Assembly: GCA_964454295.1 (NCBI GenBank) | Contig: CAYVTV010000098.1 | Location: 1-14,177, forward strand | DNA length: 14,177 nucleotides | From: CAYVTV01 sp964454295 | GTDB lineage: Bacteria > Bacteroidota > Bacteroidia > Bacteroidales > GCA-2748055 | Direction: 5' to 3' | In this document: positions 6,976 through 14,177 of the stretch, piece by piece | Position numbering within the stretch: the stretch's first letter is position 1 | Layout: each line of letters begins with the position of its first letter | Notes under the pieces: model-generated | What the model was told of the DNA's origin: nothing | Seen by the model: only the letters and a program-made list of their open reading frames with translations | Databases searched by the model: none | Position numbers and translations under genes: made by a program

Positions 6976-8499
6976 ATGAGTCATATAAAGAAAATTAAAA
7001 CCGCACTTATTTCCGTTTATTATAAGGAGAACCTCGATAGGATCGTTAAGAAGTTACACGAACTCAACATTAATATTCTGTCAACAGGCGGTACAAGGAC
7101 ATTTATTGAAGACCTCGACATACCGGTAGTATCGGTGGAGGAAATAACCTCGTATCCTTCCATACTCGGGGGAAGGGTGAAAACGCTGCACCCGAAAATA
7201 TTCGGTGGTATACTTGCCCGACGGGAAGAGACATCGGATATGGATCAGTTAAAATCGTATGATATTATGGAAATTGACCTGGTGATCGTTGATCTGTATC
7301 CTTTTGAGGAAACCCTCAGGTCGGGTTCCGGAGAGGAGGAAATTATAGAAAAAATTGATATCGGAGGTATTTCACTGATCAGGGCAGGAGCAAAAAATTA
7401 TAAGGATGTGCTGGTTGTCTCATCCAGGAGTCAGTATACAGAATTACTTGAATTACTTAATGAAAAGAACGGGGGAACCGATATTAATGACAGAAAGCGG
7501 TTTGCAGCCCTGGCATTTGACATCTCATCACAGTATGATATGGCTATTTTTAATTATTTTGATACGGGCAACTACAATGCCCTGAAATTAAGCTATTCAC
7601 CATCGGTGAAGCTAAGGTATGGAGAAAATCCTCATCAGGAGGGCTATTTCTTTGGAGACTTAAATGATGTGCTTGAACAGCTCCATGGGAAGGAATTATC
7701 GTATAACAACCTTCTTGATATTGATGCGGCGGTAGGGCTTATTGCGGAATTTGACGACACTACCTTTGCCATTCTTAAGCATAATAATGCCTGTGGCATT
7801 GCCTCCAGGGATGAACTCATTGATGCGTGGAAAGATGCTCTTGCGGGTGATCCTGTATCTGCTTTTGGCGGGATATTAATAACAAATGTGATGGTTGATG
7901 AAGAAACCGCAAAAGAAATTACTAATTTGTTTTTTGAAGTTATTATTGCTCCTTCATATGCTGATAAAGCACTTAATATCCTGAAAGAAAAGAAAAACCG
8001 TATTATTCTGATACAAAAATCTGCCGTACTTCCGGACAGAACGGTGAGGTCGGCAATAAACGGTTTGCTGATGCAGGACAGGGATGTTTATACAGAAAGT
8101 CTGAATGATTTAAAAGTAGTTACAGACCTGGCGCCGGGTGAGAATGAAATAGCAGATCTTATCTTTGCCAACAAGATTGTGAAGCATACCAAATCGAACA
8201 CCATTGTGCTGGCACGAAATCTTCAGCTTGCTGCCAGCGGGGTAGGGCAGACATCAAGAGTTGATGCCTTGAAGCAGGCTATTGAAAAAGCCGGAAGCTT
8301 TGGATTTAACCTGGAAGGGGCAGTGATGGCATCCGATGCATTCTTCCCCTTTCCTGATTGTGTTGAAATAGCTGAAAAAGCAGGTATAAGGGCAGTGATA
8401 CAACCGGGCGGTTCAGTCAGAGATAAAGATTCAATAGACTTTTGTAATGCTCATAATATGAGTATGGTATTTACAGGTATAAGACATTTTAAACATTAG
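6976..8499 (+). CDS. purH: Bifunctional AICAR formyltransferase / IMP cyclohydrolase PurH
   Basis: PurH catalyses the last two steps of de novo purine synthesis: formylation of AICAR with 10-formyltetrahydrofolate, then ring closure to IMP. It has 507 residues and both domains are complete. The N-terminal MGS-like cyclohydrolase (about 1-200) carries STGGTRTF (36-43) and GGRVKTLHPKI (65-75). The C-terminal transformylase (about 205-507) carries LRYGENPHQ (213-221), the catalytic Lys-His pair in LKHNNACG (267-274, Lys268-His269), DPVSAFGG (292-299), VKHTKSN (402-408), SDAFFPFPD (453-461) and QPGGSVRD (476-483). The ATG at 6976 gives the expected start just before KIKTALISVY. mreB begins only 13 bp after the stop with no obvious terminator, so purH may head the cell-shape operon. 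Confidence 0.98.
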   Translation: MSHIKKIKTALISVYYKENLDRIVKKLHELNINILSTGGTRTFIEDLDIPVVSVEEITSYPSILGGRVKTLHPKIFGGILARREETSDMDQLKSYDIMEIDLVIVDLYPFEETLRSGSGEEEIIEKIDIGGISLIRAGAKNYKDVLVVSSRSQYTELLELLNEKNGGTDINDRKRFAALAFDISSQYDMAIFNYFDTGNYNALKLSYSPSVKLRYGENPHQEGYFFGDLNDVLEQLHGKELSYNNLLDIDAAVGLIAEFDDTTFAILKHNNACGIASRDELIDAWKDALAGDPVSAFGGILITNVMVDEETAKEITNLFFEVIIAPSYADKALNILKEKKNRIILIQKSAVLPDRTVRSAINGLLMQDRDVYTESLNDLKVVTDLAPGENEIADLIFANKIVKHTKSNTIVLARNLQLAASGVGQTSRVDALKQAIEKAGSFGFNLEGAVMASDAFFPFPDCVEIAEKAGIRAVIQPGGSVRDKDSIDFCNAHNMSMVFTGIRHFKH

Positions 8500-8512
8500 T
8501 AAAGTAATTAAT

Positions 8513-9535
8513 ATGGGATGGTTTTCATTTCAGCAGGAGCTGGCAATAGACTTAGGGACAGCTAACACTATTATTATTCATAACGACAGAGTAGTAGTAA
8601 ATGAACCCTCGATAATTGCAATAGATACCAAAACCGGTAAAACGATTGCTATTGGAGAGAAAGCACGACAAATGCATGGGAAAACCCATGAAAATATAAG
8701 AACATTACGCCCGTTGCGCGATGGAGTCATTGCCGATTTTGACGCCGCTGAACAAATGATACGGGGAATGATCAAAATGATTAATAAAGGGAATAATCTG
8801 TTCACTCCTTCCCTGAAAATGGTTGTTTGCATTCCCTCAGGTTGTACGGAAGTGGAAAGAAGAGCTGTACGTGATTCGGCCGAACATGCAGGGGGAAGGG
8901 ATGTATATCTTATTTATGAACCTATGGCTGCTTCCATCGGAATTGGTATTGATGTTGAAGCACCCGAAGGAAGTATGGTAGTCGATATTGGCGGGGGAAC
9001 AACTGAAATAGCGGTCATCGCCCTGGGAGGTATCGTCTGTCAGCAGTCACTGCGTGTTGCAGGAGACGGATTTACTATAGATATACAGACTTATATGAGA
9101 CATCAGCATAATATAAAAATCGGAGAGAGAACAGCTGAAGAAATTAAAATTACTGTCGGCTCATCATTGCCGGAACTGGAAAACGCTCCGCCTGATTACA
9201 ACGTCAGGGGTCCCAATATAATGACAGCTATGCCTATTGAAATACCCATTTCTTACCAGGAAATAGCACATTGTCTGGATAAATCCATCTCAAAAATTGA
9301 AACTGCTATTCTGTCTGTACTTGAACAAACTCCGCCTGAACTATATTCGGATATAGTACAGAGAGGAATATACCTTACCGGTGGCGGAGCCCTGCTTAGA
9401 GGACTGGATAAAAGATTCACTGATAAAATCAATATCCCGTTCATTATTGCTGAAGACCCCCTGCAATCTGTTGCAAGAGGAACAGGTATTGCATTGAAAA
9501 ATGTGGATAAGTTTTCATTCCTGATGCGTGGATAA
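8513..9535 (+). CDS. mreB: Rod shape-determining actin homologue MreB
   Basis: Bacterial actin that polymerises with ATP on the inner face of the cytoplasmic membrane and orients the elongasome. It has 340 residues, normal length. Actin-fold motifs appear in order: phosphate-1 DLGTANT (13-19); the connecting and catalytic region EPMAASIG (136-143); phosphate-2 DIGGGTTE (158-165); the adenosine loop YLTGGGALLRGL (287-298); and the C-terminal DPLQSVARGTG (315-325). The hydrophobic N-terminal stretch GWFSFQQ resembles the membrane-contacting N-terminus of other MreBs. It is the first cell-shape gene after purH. mreC follows after 26 bp. Confidence 0.98.
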   Translation: MGWFSFQQELAIDLGTANTIIIHNDRVVVNEPSIIAIDTKTGKTIAIGEKARQMHGKTHENIRTLRPLRDGVIADFDAAEQMIRGMIKMINKGNNLFTPSLKMVVCIPSGCTEVERRAVRDSAEHAGGRDVYLIYEPMAASIGIGIDVEAPEGSMVVDIGGGTTEIAVIALGGIVCQQSLRVAGDGFTIDIQTYMRHQHNIKIGERTAEEIKITVGSSLPELENAPPDYNVRGPNIMTAMPIEIPISYQEIAHCLDKSISKIETAILSVLEQTPPELYSDIVQRGIYLTGGGALLRGLDKRFTDKINIPFIIAEDPLQSVARGTGIALKNVDKFSFLMRG

Positions 9536-9561
9536 AACCTGTCCCGACTTTTTGATAAAAT

Positions 9562-10386
9562 ATGAGAGAACTCCTGAAATTTTTTTCAAAACATTCATTT
9601 TTTATCCTGTTTATTCTCCTTGAAGGAGTTTCATTGATCCTGATCATTCAGAATAATTCCTTTCAGAGATCTTATTTTATAAATTCGGCAAGGAATATAA
9701 CAGGGTATATTTATAAAAATTTCTATGGATATAAAGAATACTTTAATCTCTATGAAATTAACATGCTCCTTTCAGAGGAGAATTCCCGGTTACGTGATCA
9801 GATCTCTCAAATTCAACACGGGAATGAACATTCATTTATATTAAAAAGTGATTCGGCAAACCATACCAGATATGTTTATAAACTGGCAAAAGTGGTAAAC
9901 AATTCAATTAACCGGCAATATAATTACATTACACTTGATGCAGGCAGAAATGACGGGCTGGAACAGGATATGGCAGTGATATCCGAACATGGTGTTGCGG
10001 GGGTAATTATGGCTGTTTCCCCGAATTTTTCACTGGTCATGCCCGTATTAAACCGCAACTTCAGATTAGCTGCCAAAATTAAGAAGAATAATTATTTCGG
10101 GATCATTGAGTGGGAAGGAGTGAACAGAAGGCTCGTTTTATTACGGGAAATCCCCATACATGCGGAAGTAGCTGTCGGGGATGAGATTGTGACAAGCGGA
10201 CACAGTGCAATTTTTCCGGAAGGAATTATAGTTGGAAGAGTTATTGATTTCCGTGAAGGGGATGGTAATTTTTATGATATAACCGTTGAACTGGCAACAG
10301 ATTTTGCGAATCTGTATTACGTGAATGTCATCATCAATTTACAGCAGGAAGAACAATTAACGCTTGAAATGAAATCAGGATCATGA
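9562..10386 (+). CDS. mreC: Rod shape-determining protein MreC
   Basis: Bitopic elongasome scaffold, 274 residues, that in well-studied systems binds and activates PBP2 in the periplasm. A short cytoplasmic N-terminus is followed by one membrane helix (about 12-30, FFILFILLEGVSLILII). A coiled-coil stretch follows (about 62-85, with LLSEENSRLRDQI), then the double beta-barrel domain (about 105-260). Typical barrel segments are LDAGRNDGLEQDMAVI, GVAGVIMAVSPNFSLVMPVLN and VAVGDEIVTSGHSAIFPEGI. The N-terminus is of the Bacteroidetes kind (RELLKFFSKHSFFILFILLE). Its stop overlaps the mreD start in an ATGA (10383-10386), which suggests translational coupling. Confidence 0.96.
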   Translation: MRELLKFFSKHSFFILFILLEGVSLILIIQNNSFQRSYFINSARNITGYIYKNFYGYKEYFNLYEINMLLSEENSRLRDQISQIQHGNEHSFILKSDSANHTRYVYKLAKVVNNSINRQYNYITLDAGRNDGLEQDMAVISEHGVAGVIMAVSPNFSLVMPVLNRNFRLAAKIKKNNYFGIIEWEGVNRRLVLLREIPIHAEVAVGDEIVTSGHSAIFPEGIIVGRVIDFREGDGNFYDITVELATDFANLYYVNVIINLQQEEQLTLEMKSGS

Positions 10387-10889
10387 TAAGAATATATCTT
10401 GGAAATATTTTAAGGTTTATTACCCTGGTATTATTGCAGGTACTTGTTTTCGACAATATCCGCCTGGGAGGCTATGTGACTCCTTTTATTTATGTTTTGT
10501 TTATCATCCTCCTGCCTTTTACTGTTCCGAAATGGTTATTGCTGATATCTGCATTTTTTCTCGGATTCGTTACGGATATTTTTTATAACACACTGGGAAT
10601 GCATGCTGCCGCTTGTGTTTTTATTGCATTTCTCCGCCCTGTAATATTGAATATATTTGCCCCCAGAGACGGATATGAAACCGGCACTTTCCCCCGTATT
10701 TATTATTATGGACCGGAATGGTTCCTGAAATATTCAGTAAGCCTGATCTTTCTGCATCATATTGTATTATTTTCCATTGAGGTCTTCAGCATAACTGAAT
10801 TTCATCATATTCTCCTGAGGACATTCCTGAGTACACTGTTAACAGGGCTGATAGTTGTTATTAGTCAGTATTTTATTTACCGGCGATGA
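10383..10889 (+). CDS. mreD: Rod shape-determining protein MreD
   Basis: Small polytopic membrane protein of the elongasome, 168 residues, with about five hydrophobic helices. The recognisable part is the segment FVTDIFYNTLGMHAAA (62-77) followed by FIAFLRPVI, which matches the MreD pattern of an acidic residue plus a GxHA stretch. Sequence conservation of MreD is low across phyla, so position between mreC and mrdA is a large part of the identification. Both ends overlap neighbours by ATGA (10383-10386 and 10886-10889), so translation is probably coupled through mreC-mreD-mrdA. Confidence 0.93.
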   Translation: MIRIYLGNILRFITLVLLQVLVFDNIRLGGYVTPFIYVLFIILLPFTVPKWLLLISAFFLGFVTDIFYNTLGMHAAACVFIAFLRPVILNIFAPRDGYETGTFPRIYYYGPEWFLKYSVSLIFLHHIVLFSIEVFSITEFHHILLRTFLSTLLTGLIVVISQYFIYRR

Positions 10890-12700
10890 AAAATCCCTAT
10901 GCCGAAAGGAAATATTTGATTTTAGCCTTGCTTGTTACTTTTATGATAATAATGTTTGTAAGGCTTGTATATCTTCAACTGATAGACACTTCTTACCGTA
11001 TTACAGCGGAAAGTAATTCACGACGTGAAGTTATTCAATATCCTGCCAGAGGCCTTGTTTTTGATCGTAACGGGAAGCTGCTTGTCTCCAATCAGGCTGC
11101 TTATGATATTATGGTGAATCCTTCACGACTGACTGCTTTCGATACCCTGAAATTCTGTAGCATACTCAATATTACACCTGAATATGTAAAGGAGAACATT
11201 ACAAAAGCAAAAAAGTACAGCCATTATACTGCTTCTGTATTTCTAAAGCAGGTGCCGGCAGATGTCAGCTCCGTACTTCAGGAACAGTTGTATAAATTCC
11301 CGGGCTTTTTCGTACAAACAAGAACATTGAGAAGATATACAGGAAATATTGCCCCCCATGTTCTGGGGTATGTTGGGGAAGTCGACCGAAAAATTATCCA
11401 GGATAATCCTTACTATAAGATGGGTGACTATATTGGAGTCAGTGGTATTGAGAGATCCTACGAAGAAGTTCTTCGCGGGGTTAAGGGCCATAGATACTAC
11501 CTGGTGGATGTCCATAACCGCATTATTGAACCATATGAAGGGGGCAGGTATGATATTCCTGTACAGATAGGGACGGACATTGTTTTATCTGTCGATTCAG
11601 ATTTGCAGGAATATGGAGAGAAATTAATGGGGAAATTCAGCGGGAGTATCGTTGCCATAGAACCATCAAGCGGAGAAATACTCTGTCTCGTCAGCTCACC
11701 CGGATATCCTCCTGATTTACTTGTAGGCAGGGGGCTGAGCAATAACTTTAATATTCTTTCGCAGGATACTCTTTTGCCCTTGTTTAACAGGGCATTGGCT
11801 GCCTCCTATCCTCCCGGATCAACATTTAAAGTTATTAATGCCCTTATAGCGCTACAGGAAAGAGTAATTCAACCCTCAGATCAGTTTTCCTGTCAGGCCG
11901 GGTACTATATCAGGAATATGAGAGTGGGCTGCCATGTTCATCAATCACCGCTTGACCTCAGGGGAAGCATCCAGAATAGTTGCAATGCGTATTTCTGTAA
12001 TGTCTGGAGAAGAATTCTTGAAGATTCTAAATATAATAACACTGAAAAAGCTTTCGATCGCTGGAGAGAACATGTAATTTCATTTGGATTTGGCAACCCT
12101 CTGGGTGCGGATCTTTTCGGAGAACTCAGAGGGCTTATACCTCAACCCTCATATTATGATCGTTTTTATGGGAAGGACAGATGGAATTTTTTAACTGTGA
12201 TTTCACTGGCTATAGGTCAGGGTGAGTTGGGAATAACGCCTGTTCAGATGGCTAACATGACCGCAGCCATAGCAAACAGGGGTTTTTATTTTGTGCCTCA
12301 TATTGTAAAGGAAATAAGAGATGATAACATCGACAGAAGATTTATTGAAAAGCACCGGACCACGGTTGACTCAGTTTTTTATGAAGTGGTTATTGATGGT
12401 ATGGAGCAGGCTGTAAACGGGGGAGTGGGGAGTACGGCAAGAATCGCCAGGATGAATGATGTTGTCATATGTGGTAAAACAGGCACCGCTGAAAATCCTT
12501 TTGGAGAAGACCATTCTATATTTATTGCATTTGCACCGAGAGATAATCCGCAAATTGCTATCGCAGTTTATGTTGAGAATGTTGGATTTGGGGCATCCTG
12601 GGCAGCACCTGTTGCAAGTCTCATGATTGAAAAATACCTTCAGGGAAATATAAACAGAACCTGGCTCGAAAACTATATACTGGCAGGAAAACAAAGATAA
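10886..12700 (+). CDS. mrdA: Peptidoglycan D,D-transpeptidase MrdA (penicillin-binding protein 2)
   Basis: Class B PBP of the elongasome that cross-links new glycan made by RodA. It has 604 residues. One N-terminal membrane anchor (about 9-30) is followed by the pedestal/dimerisation domain (about 45-220, with YPARGLVFDRNG at 52-63) and the transpeptidase domain (about 230-585). Catalytic motifs are complete: SxxK as STFK (Ser312, Lys315), SxN as SCN (365-367) and KTGT (531-534). GQGELGITPVQMA (444-456) is also typical. A Cys/His cluster near the active site (C336, C349, H350, H352, C366, C371) is notable and may bind metal. The start overlaps the mreD stop, and rodA begins 5 bp after the stop. 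Confidence 0.97.
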   Translation: MKNPYAERKYLILALLVTFMIIMFVRLVYLQLIDTSYRITAESNSRREVIQYPARGLVFDRNGKLLVSNQAAYDIMVNPSRLTAFDTLKFCSILNITPEYVKENITKAKKYSHYTASVFLKQVPADVSSVLQEQLYKFPGFFVQTRTLRRYTGNIAPHVLGYVGEVDRKIIQDNPYYKMGDYIGVSGIERSYEEVLRGVKGHRYYLVDVHNRIIEPYEGGRYDIPVQIGTDIVLSVDSDLQEYGEKLMGKFSGSIVAIEPSSGEILCLVSSPGYPPDLLVGRGLSNNFNILSQDTLLPLFNRALAASYPPGSTFKVINALIALQERVIQPSDQFSCQAGYYIRNMRVGCHVHQSPLDLRGSIQNSCNAYFCNVWRRILEDSKYNNTEKAFDRWREHVISFGFGNPLGADLFGELRGLIPQPSYYDRFYGKDRWNFLTVISLAIGQGELGITPVQMANMTAAIANRGFYFVPHIVKEIRDDNIDRRFIEKHRTTVDSVFYEVVIDGMEQAVNGGVGSTARIARMNDVVICGKTGTAENPFGEDHSIFIAFAPRDNPQIAIAVYVENVGFGASWAAPVASLMIEKYLQGNINRTWLENYILAGKQR

Positions 12701-12705
12701 TAACC

Positions 12706-14127
12706 GTGAACAGAGGAGATGTCATAAAAAATTTAGACTGGGTAACCGTATTCTTATTTCTTATATTAGTGGGAATAGGGTGGCTGAATATTTATTCCGC
12801 CGGTTATACCGACGGCCAGTCATTTAGTATTGACCTGAGCCAGAGGTATGGTAAACAAATAATATGGATATGTGCTTCCATTGTGTTAATCGTAATGATC
12901 TTATCTGTTAATTCCCGTTTTTTTGAATTTTTTGCTTATGCTATATATGGTCTTGTATTATTCCTGCTGATACTGGTATTAATTATAGGGAAAGAAGTTA
13001 ACGCCTCTAAGAGCTGGTTTATACTGGGAAATTTGCAGATCCAACCTTCTGAATTTGCAAAACCTGCTGTAGCACTTGCGCTTGCAAGATTTTTGAGCAC
13101 TTATAACCTGAATATTAAGAGCTTCTATGCTTTGGCAGTATCAGGAATTATCATTATTGCTCCCGCTACTCTTATCTTGTTGCAACCAGATACCGGCTCT
13201 GCCCTTGTTTTTTTTACTTTTATCCTGGTTTTATACCGGGTGGGATTCTCCTGGATAATACTGCTCGCAGCATTCTTTGTCATTCTCCTGTTTTTCCTTG
13301 TTTTAATGTTGCCGGAAATAGTTGTTTTAAGTATGATCATCGGAACAGGAATAGTAATATTTTTTCTTGTCTCCAGAAATATTAAATACACCTTAACAAG
13401 CCTGCTGACATACCTGGTATTTTTCGGAGTTATTATGGGAATCTCGGAAGTAAGCGGGTTGAAACTTGACTTCTATATCATAGGATTATTTGCGCTGATT
13501 CCTTCCCTTCCGGCATACCTGGTATTTATATATTTCCGGAGGATCAAAAGGGCATTTATTATACTTGCAGGTGTTGCCATTGCAGTACTGTATACTTTTA
13601 CCGTTGATTACGGGTTTGATAACCTGTTAAATGAATACCAGCAGCACAGGGTAAATATCATGCTTGGAATAACTTCCGATCCGCTTGGAGCAGGATATAA
13701 TGTAAATCAGTCTAAAATCGCCATTGGCTCAGGGGGCCTTACAGGTAAAGGTTTTTTACAGGGAACACAAACCAAACTAAGCTTTGTGCCTGAACAAAGT
13801 ACCGATTTTATCTTTTGTACAGTCGGGGAGGAATGGGGATTTCTGGGAACATTTACTGTTCTAGGCCTCTTTACTTTTTTATTAATACGTCTGATAATGC
13901 TTGCCGAGAGGCAACGAATAGCTTTCAGCCGGATATACGGTTACGGGGTATTCTCTGTTCTGTTTATTCACATTATTGTTAATATGGCCATGACCATAGG
14001 TCTGTTTCCGGTAATTGGAATTCCCCTGCCATTCTTTAGCTATGGAGGTTCGTCGTTATGGGCATTTACTATACTCCTCTACGTTTTTTTGAGACTTGAT
14101 GCCTCCAGAAAGGAATACATTGTTTAA
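12706..14127 (+). CDS. rodA: SEDS peptidoglycan glycosyltransferase RodA
   Basis: Polytopic SEDS enzyme that polymerises lipid II together with PBP2 during lateral growth. It has 473 residues, about 100 more than E. coli RodA. Conserved segments are QPSEFAKPA (113-121), QPDTGSALVFF (160-170), YQQHRVNIML (311-320), GSGGLTGKGFLQGTQ (341-355), PEQSTDFIF (362-370) and PFFSYGGSSL (442-451). Asp367 aligns with the essential Asp262 of E. coli RodA. The extra length lies between about 200 and 300 as additional hydrophobic helices, a form I recall from Bacteroidetes. The start is GTG at 12706: it gives the expected N-terminus (NLDWVTVFLFLILVGIGWLNIYSAG) and no ATG lies nearby. It is the last gene visible in the operon. 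Confidence 0.97.
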   Translation: MNRGDVIKNLDWVTVFLFLILVGIGWLNIYSAGYTDGQSFSIDLSQRYGKQIIWICASIVLIVMILSVNSRFFEFFAYAIYGLVLFLLILVLIIGKEVNASKSWFILGNLQIQPSEFAKPAVALALARFLSTYNLNIKSFYALAVSGIIIIAPATLILLQPDTGSALVFFTFILVLYRVGFSWIILLAAFFVILLFFLVLMLPEIVVLSMIIGTGIVIFFLVSRNIKYTLTSLLTYLVFFGVIMGISEVSGLKLDFYIIGLFALIPSLPAYLVFIYFRRIKRAFIILAGVAIAVLYTFTVDYGFDNLLNEYQQHRVNIMLGITSDPLGAGYNVNQSKIAIGSGGLTGKGFLQGTQTKLSFVPEQSTDFIFCTVGEEWGFLGTFTVLGLFTFLLIRLIMLAERQRIAFSRIYGYGVFSVLFIHIIVNMAMTIGLFPVIGIPLPFFSYGGSSLWAFTILLYVFLRLDASRKEYIV

Positions 14128-14177
14128 TTAGTGCTTGCAAGAAAACGCCAATAGCTGCGTTATGCTCGCCTTCAAGA
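14128..14177. other. Partial intergenic region after rodA
   Basis: Fifty bases follow the rodA stop before the window ends. They contain a perfect 8-bp palindrome CTTGCAAG (14134-14141) and a 5-bp inverted repeat AACGC/GCGTT (14144-14148 and 14157-14161) around an 8-nt loop, with no T-run. This is not a convincing terminator. The base composition (CGCCAATAGCTGCG, GCTCGCC) is more GC-rich than the other spacers and could be the edge of another dispersed repeat or gene. I cannot assign it. Confidence 0.4.

Overview
The window looks like a chromosomal segment of a Bacteroidetes bacterium, probably Bacteroidales and probably an environmental or metagenome assembly. Four things suggest this: the gene order purH-mreB-mreC-mreD-mrdA-rodA, which I know as typical of that phylum; protein details such as the long RodA with extra membrane helices and the Cys/His-rich PBP2; start regions that mostly lack a Shine-Dalgarno sequence and are A/T-rich; and a membrane GAF-domain protein with the C-terminal 'QEEEMRQNMEEL' coiled coil common in this phylum. 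A run of 10 Ns (1656-1665) marks an assembly gap.

Left part (1-3153, minus strand genes). A small GC-rich hairpin (21-45) is followed by about 27 degenerate copies of an 8-bp unit (53-267). Next come a membrane-anchored GAF signalling protein (282-1936), which the N gap splits into two reading frames but which is almost certainly one gene, and a PatB/MalY-type PLP C-S lyase (1978-3153). The 267-bp divergent region 3154-3420 holds a 45-bp-arm imperfect palindrome built from CACAAAGG-type words.

Middle (3421-6821). rsmA (16S rRNA dimethyladenosine methyltransferase) and mgtE (Mg2+ channel) form a probable two-gene plus-strand unit. It converges on a minus-strand MacB/FtsX-type ABC permease, and the two 3' ends overlap by 4 bp. 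The permease and purH diverge from a 154-bp A/T-rich spacer.

Right part (6976-14127, plus strand). purH (last two steps of IMP synthesis) is followed after 13 bp by a compact elongasome operon: mreB, mreC, mreD, mrdA (PBP2) and rodA. mreC/mreD and mreD/mrdA overlap by ATGA, and mrdA and rodA are 5 bp apart. Together these encode the cytoplasmic filament (MreB), its membrane and periplasmic scaffold (MreC/MreD), and the SEDS glycosyltransferase/transpeptidase pair (RodA/PBP2) for lateral wall growth. This implies a rod-shaped cell.

I found no mobile element, CRISPR array, tRNA, rRNA or defence system. Most of the window is ordinary core genome. The points worth a second look are the gap-split receptor, the two intergenic repeat structures and a possible metal site in PBP2.
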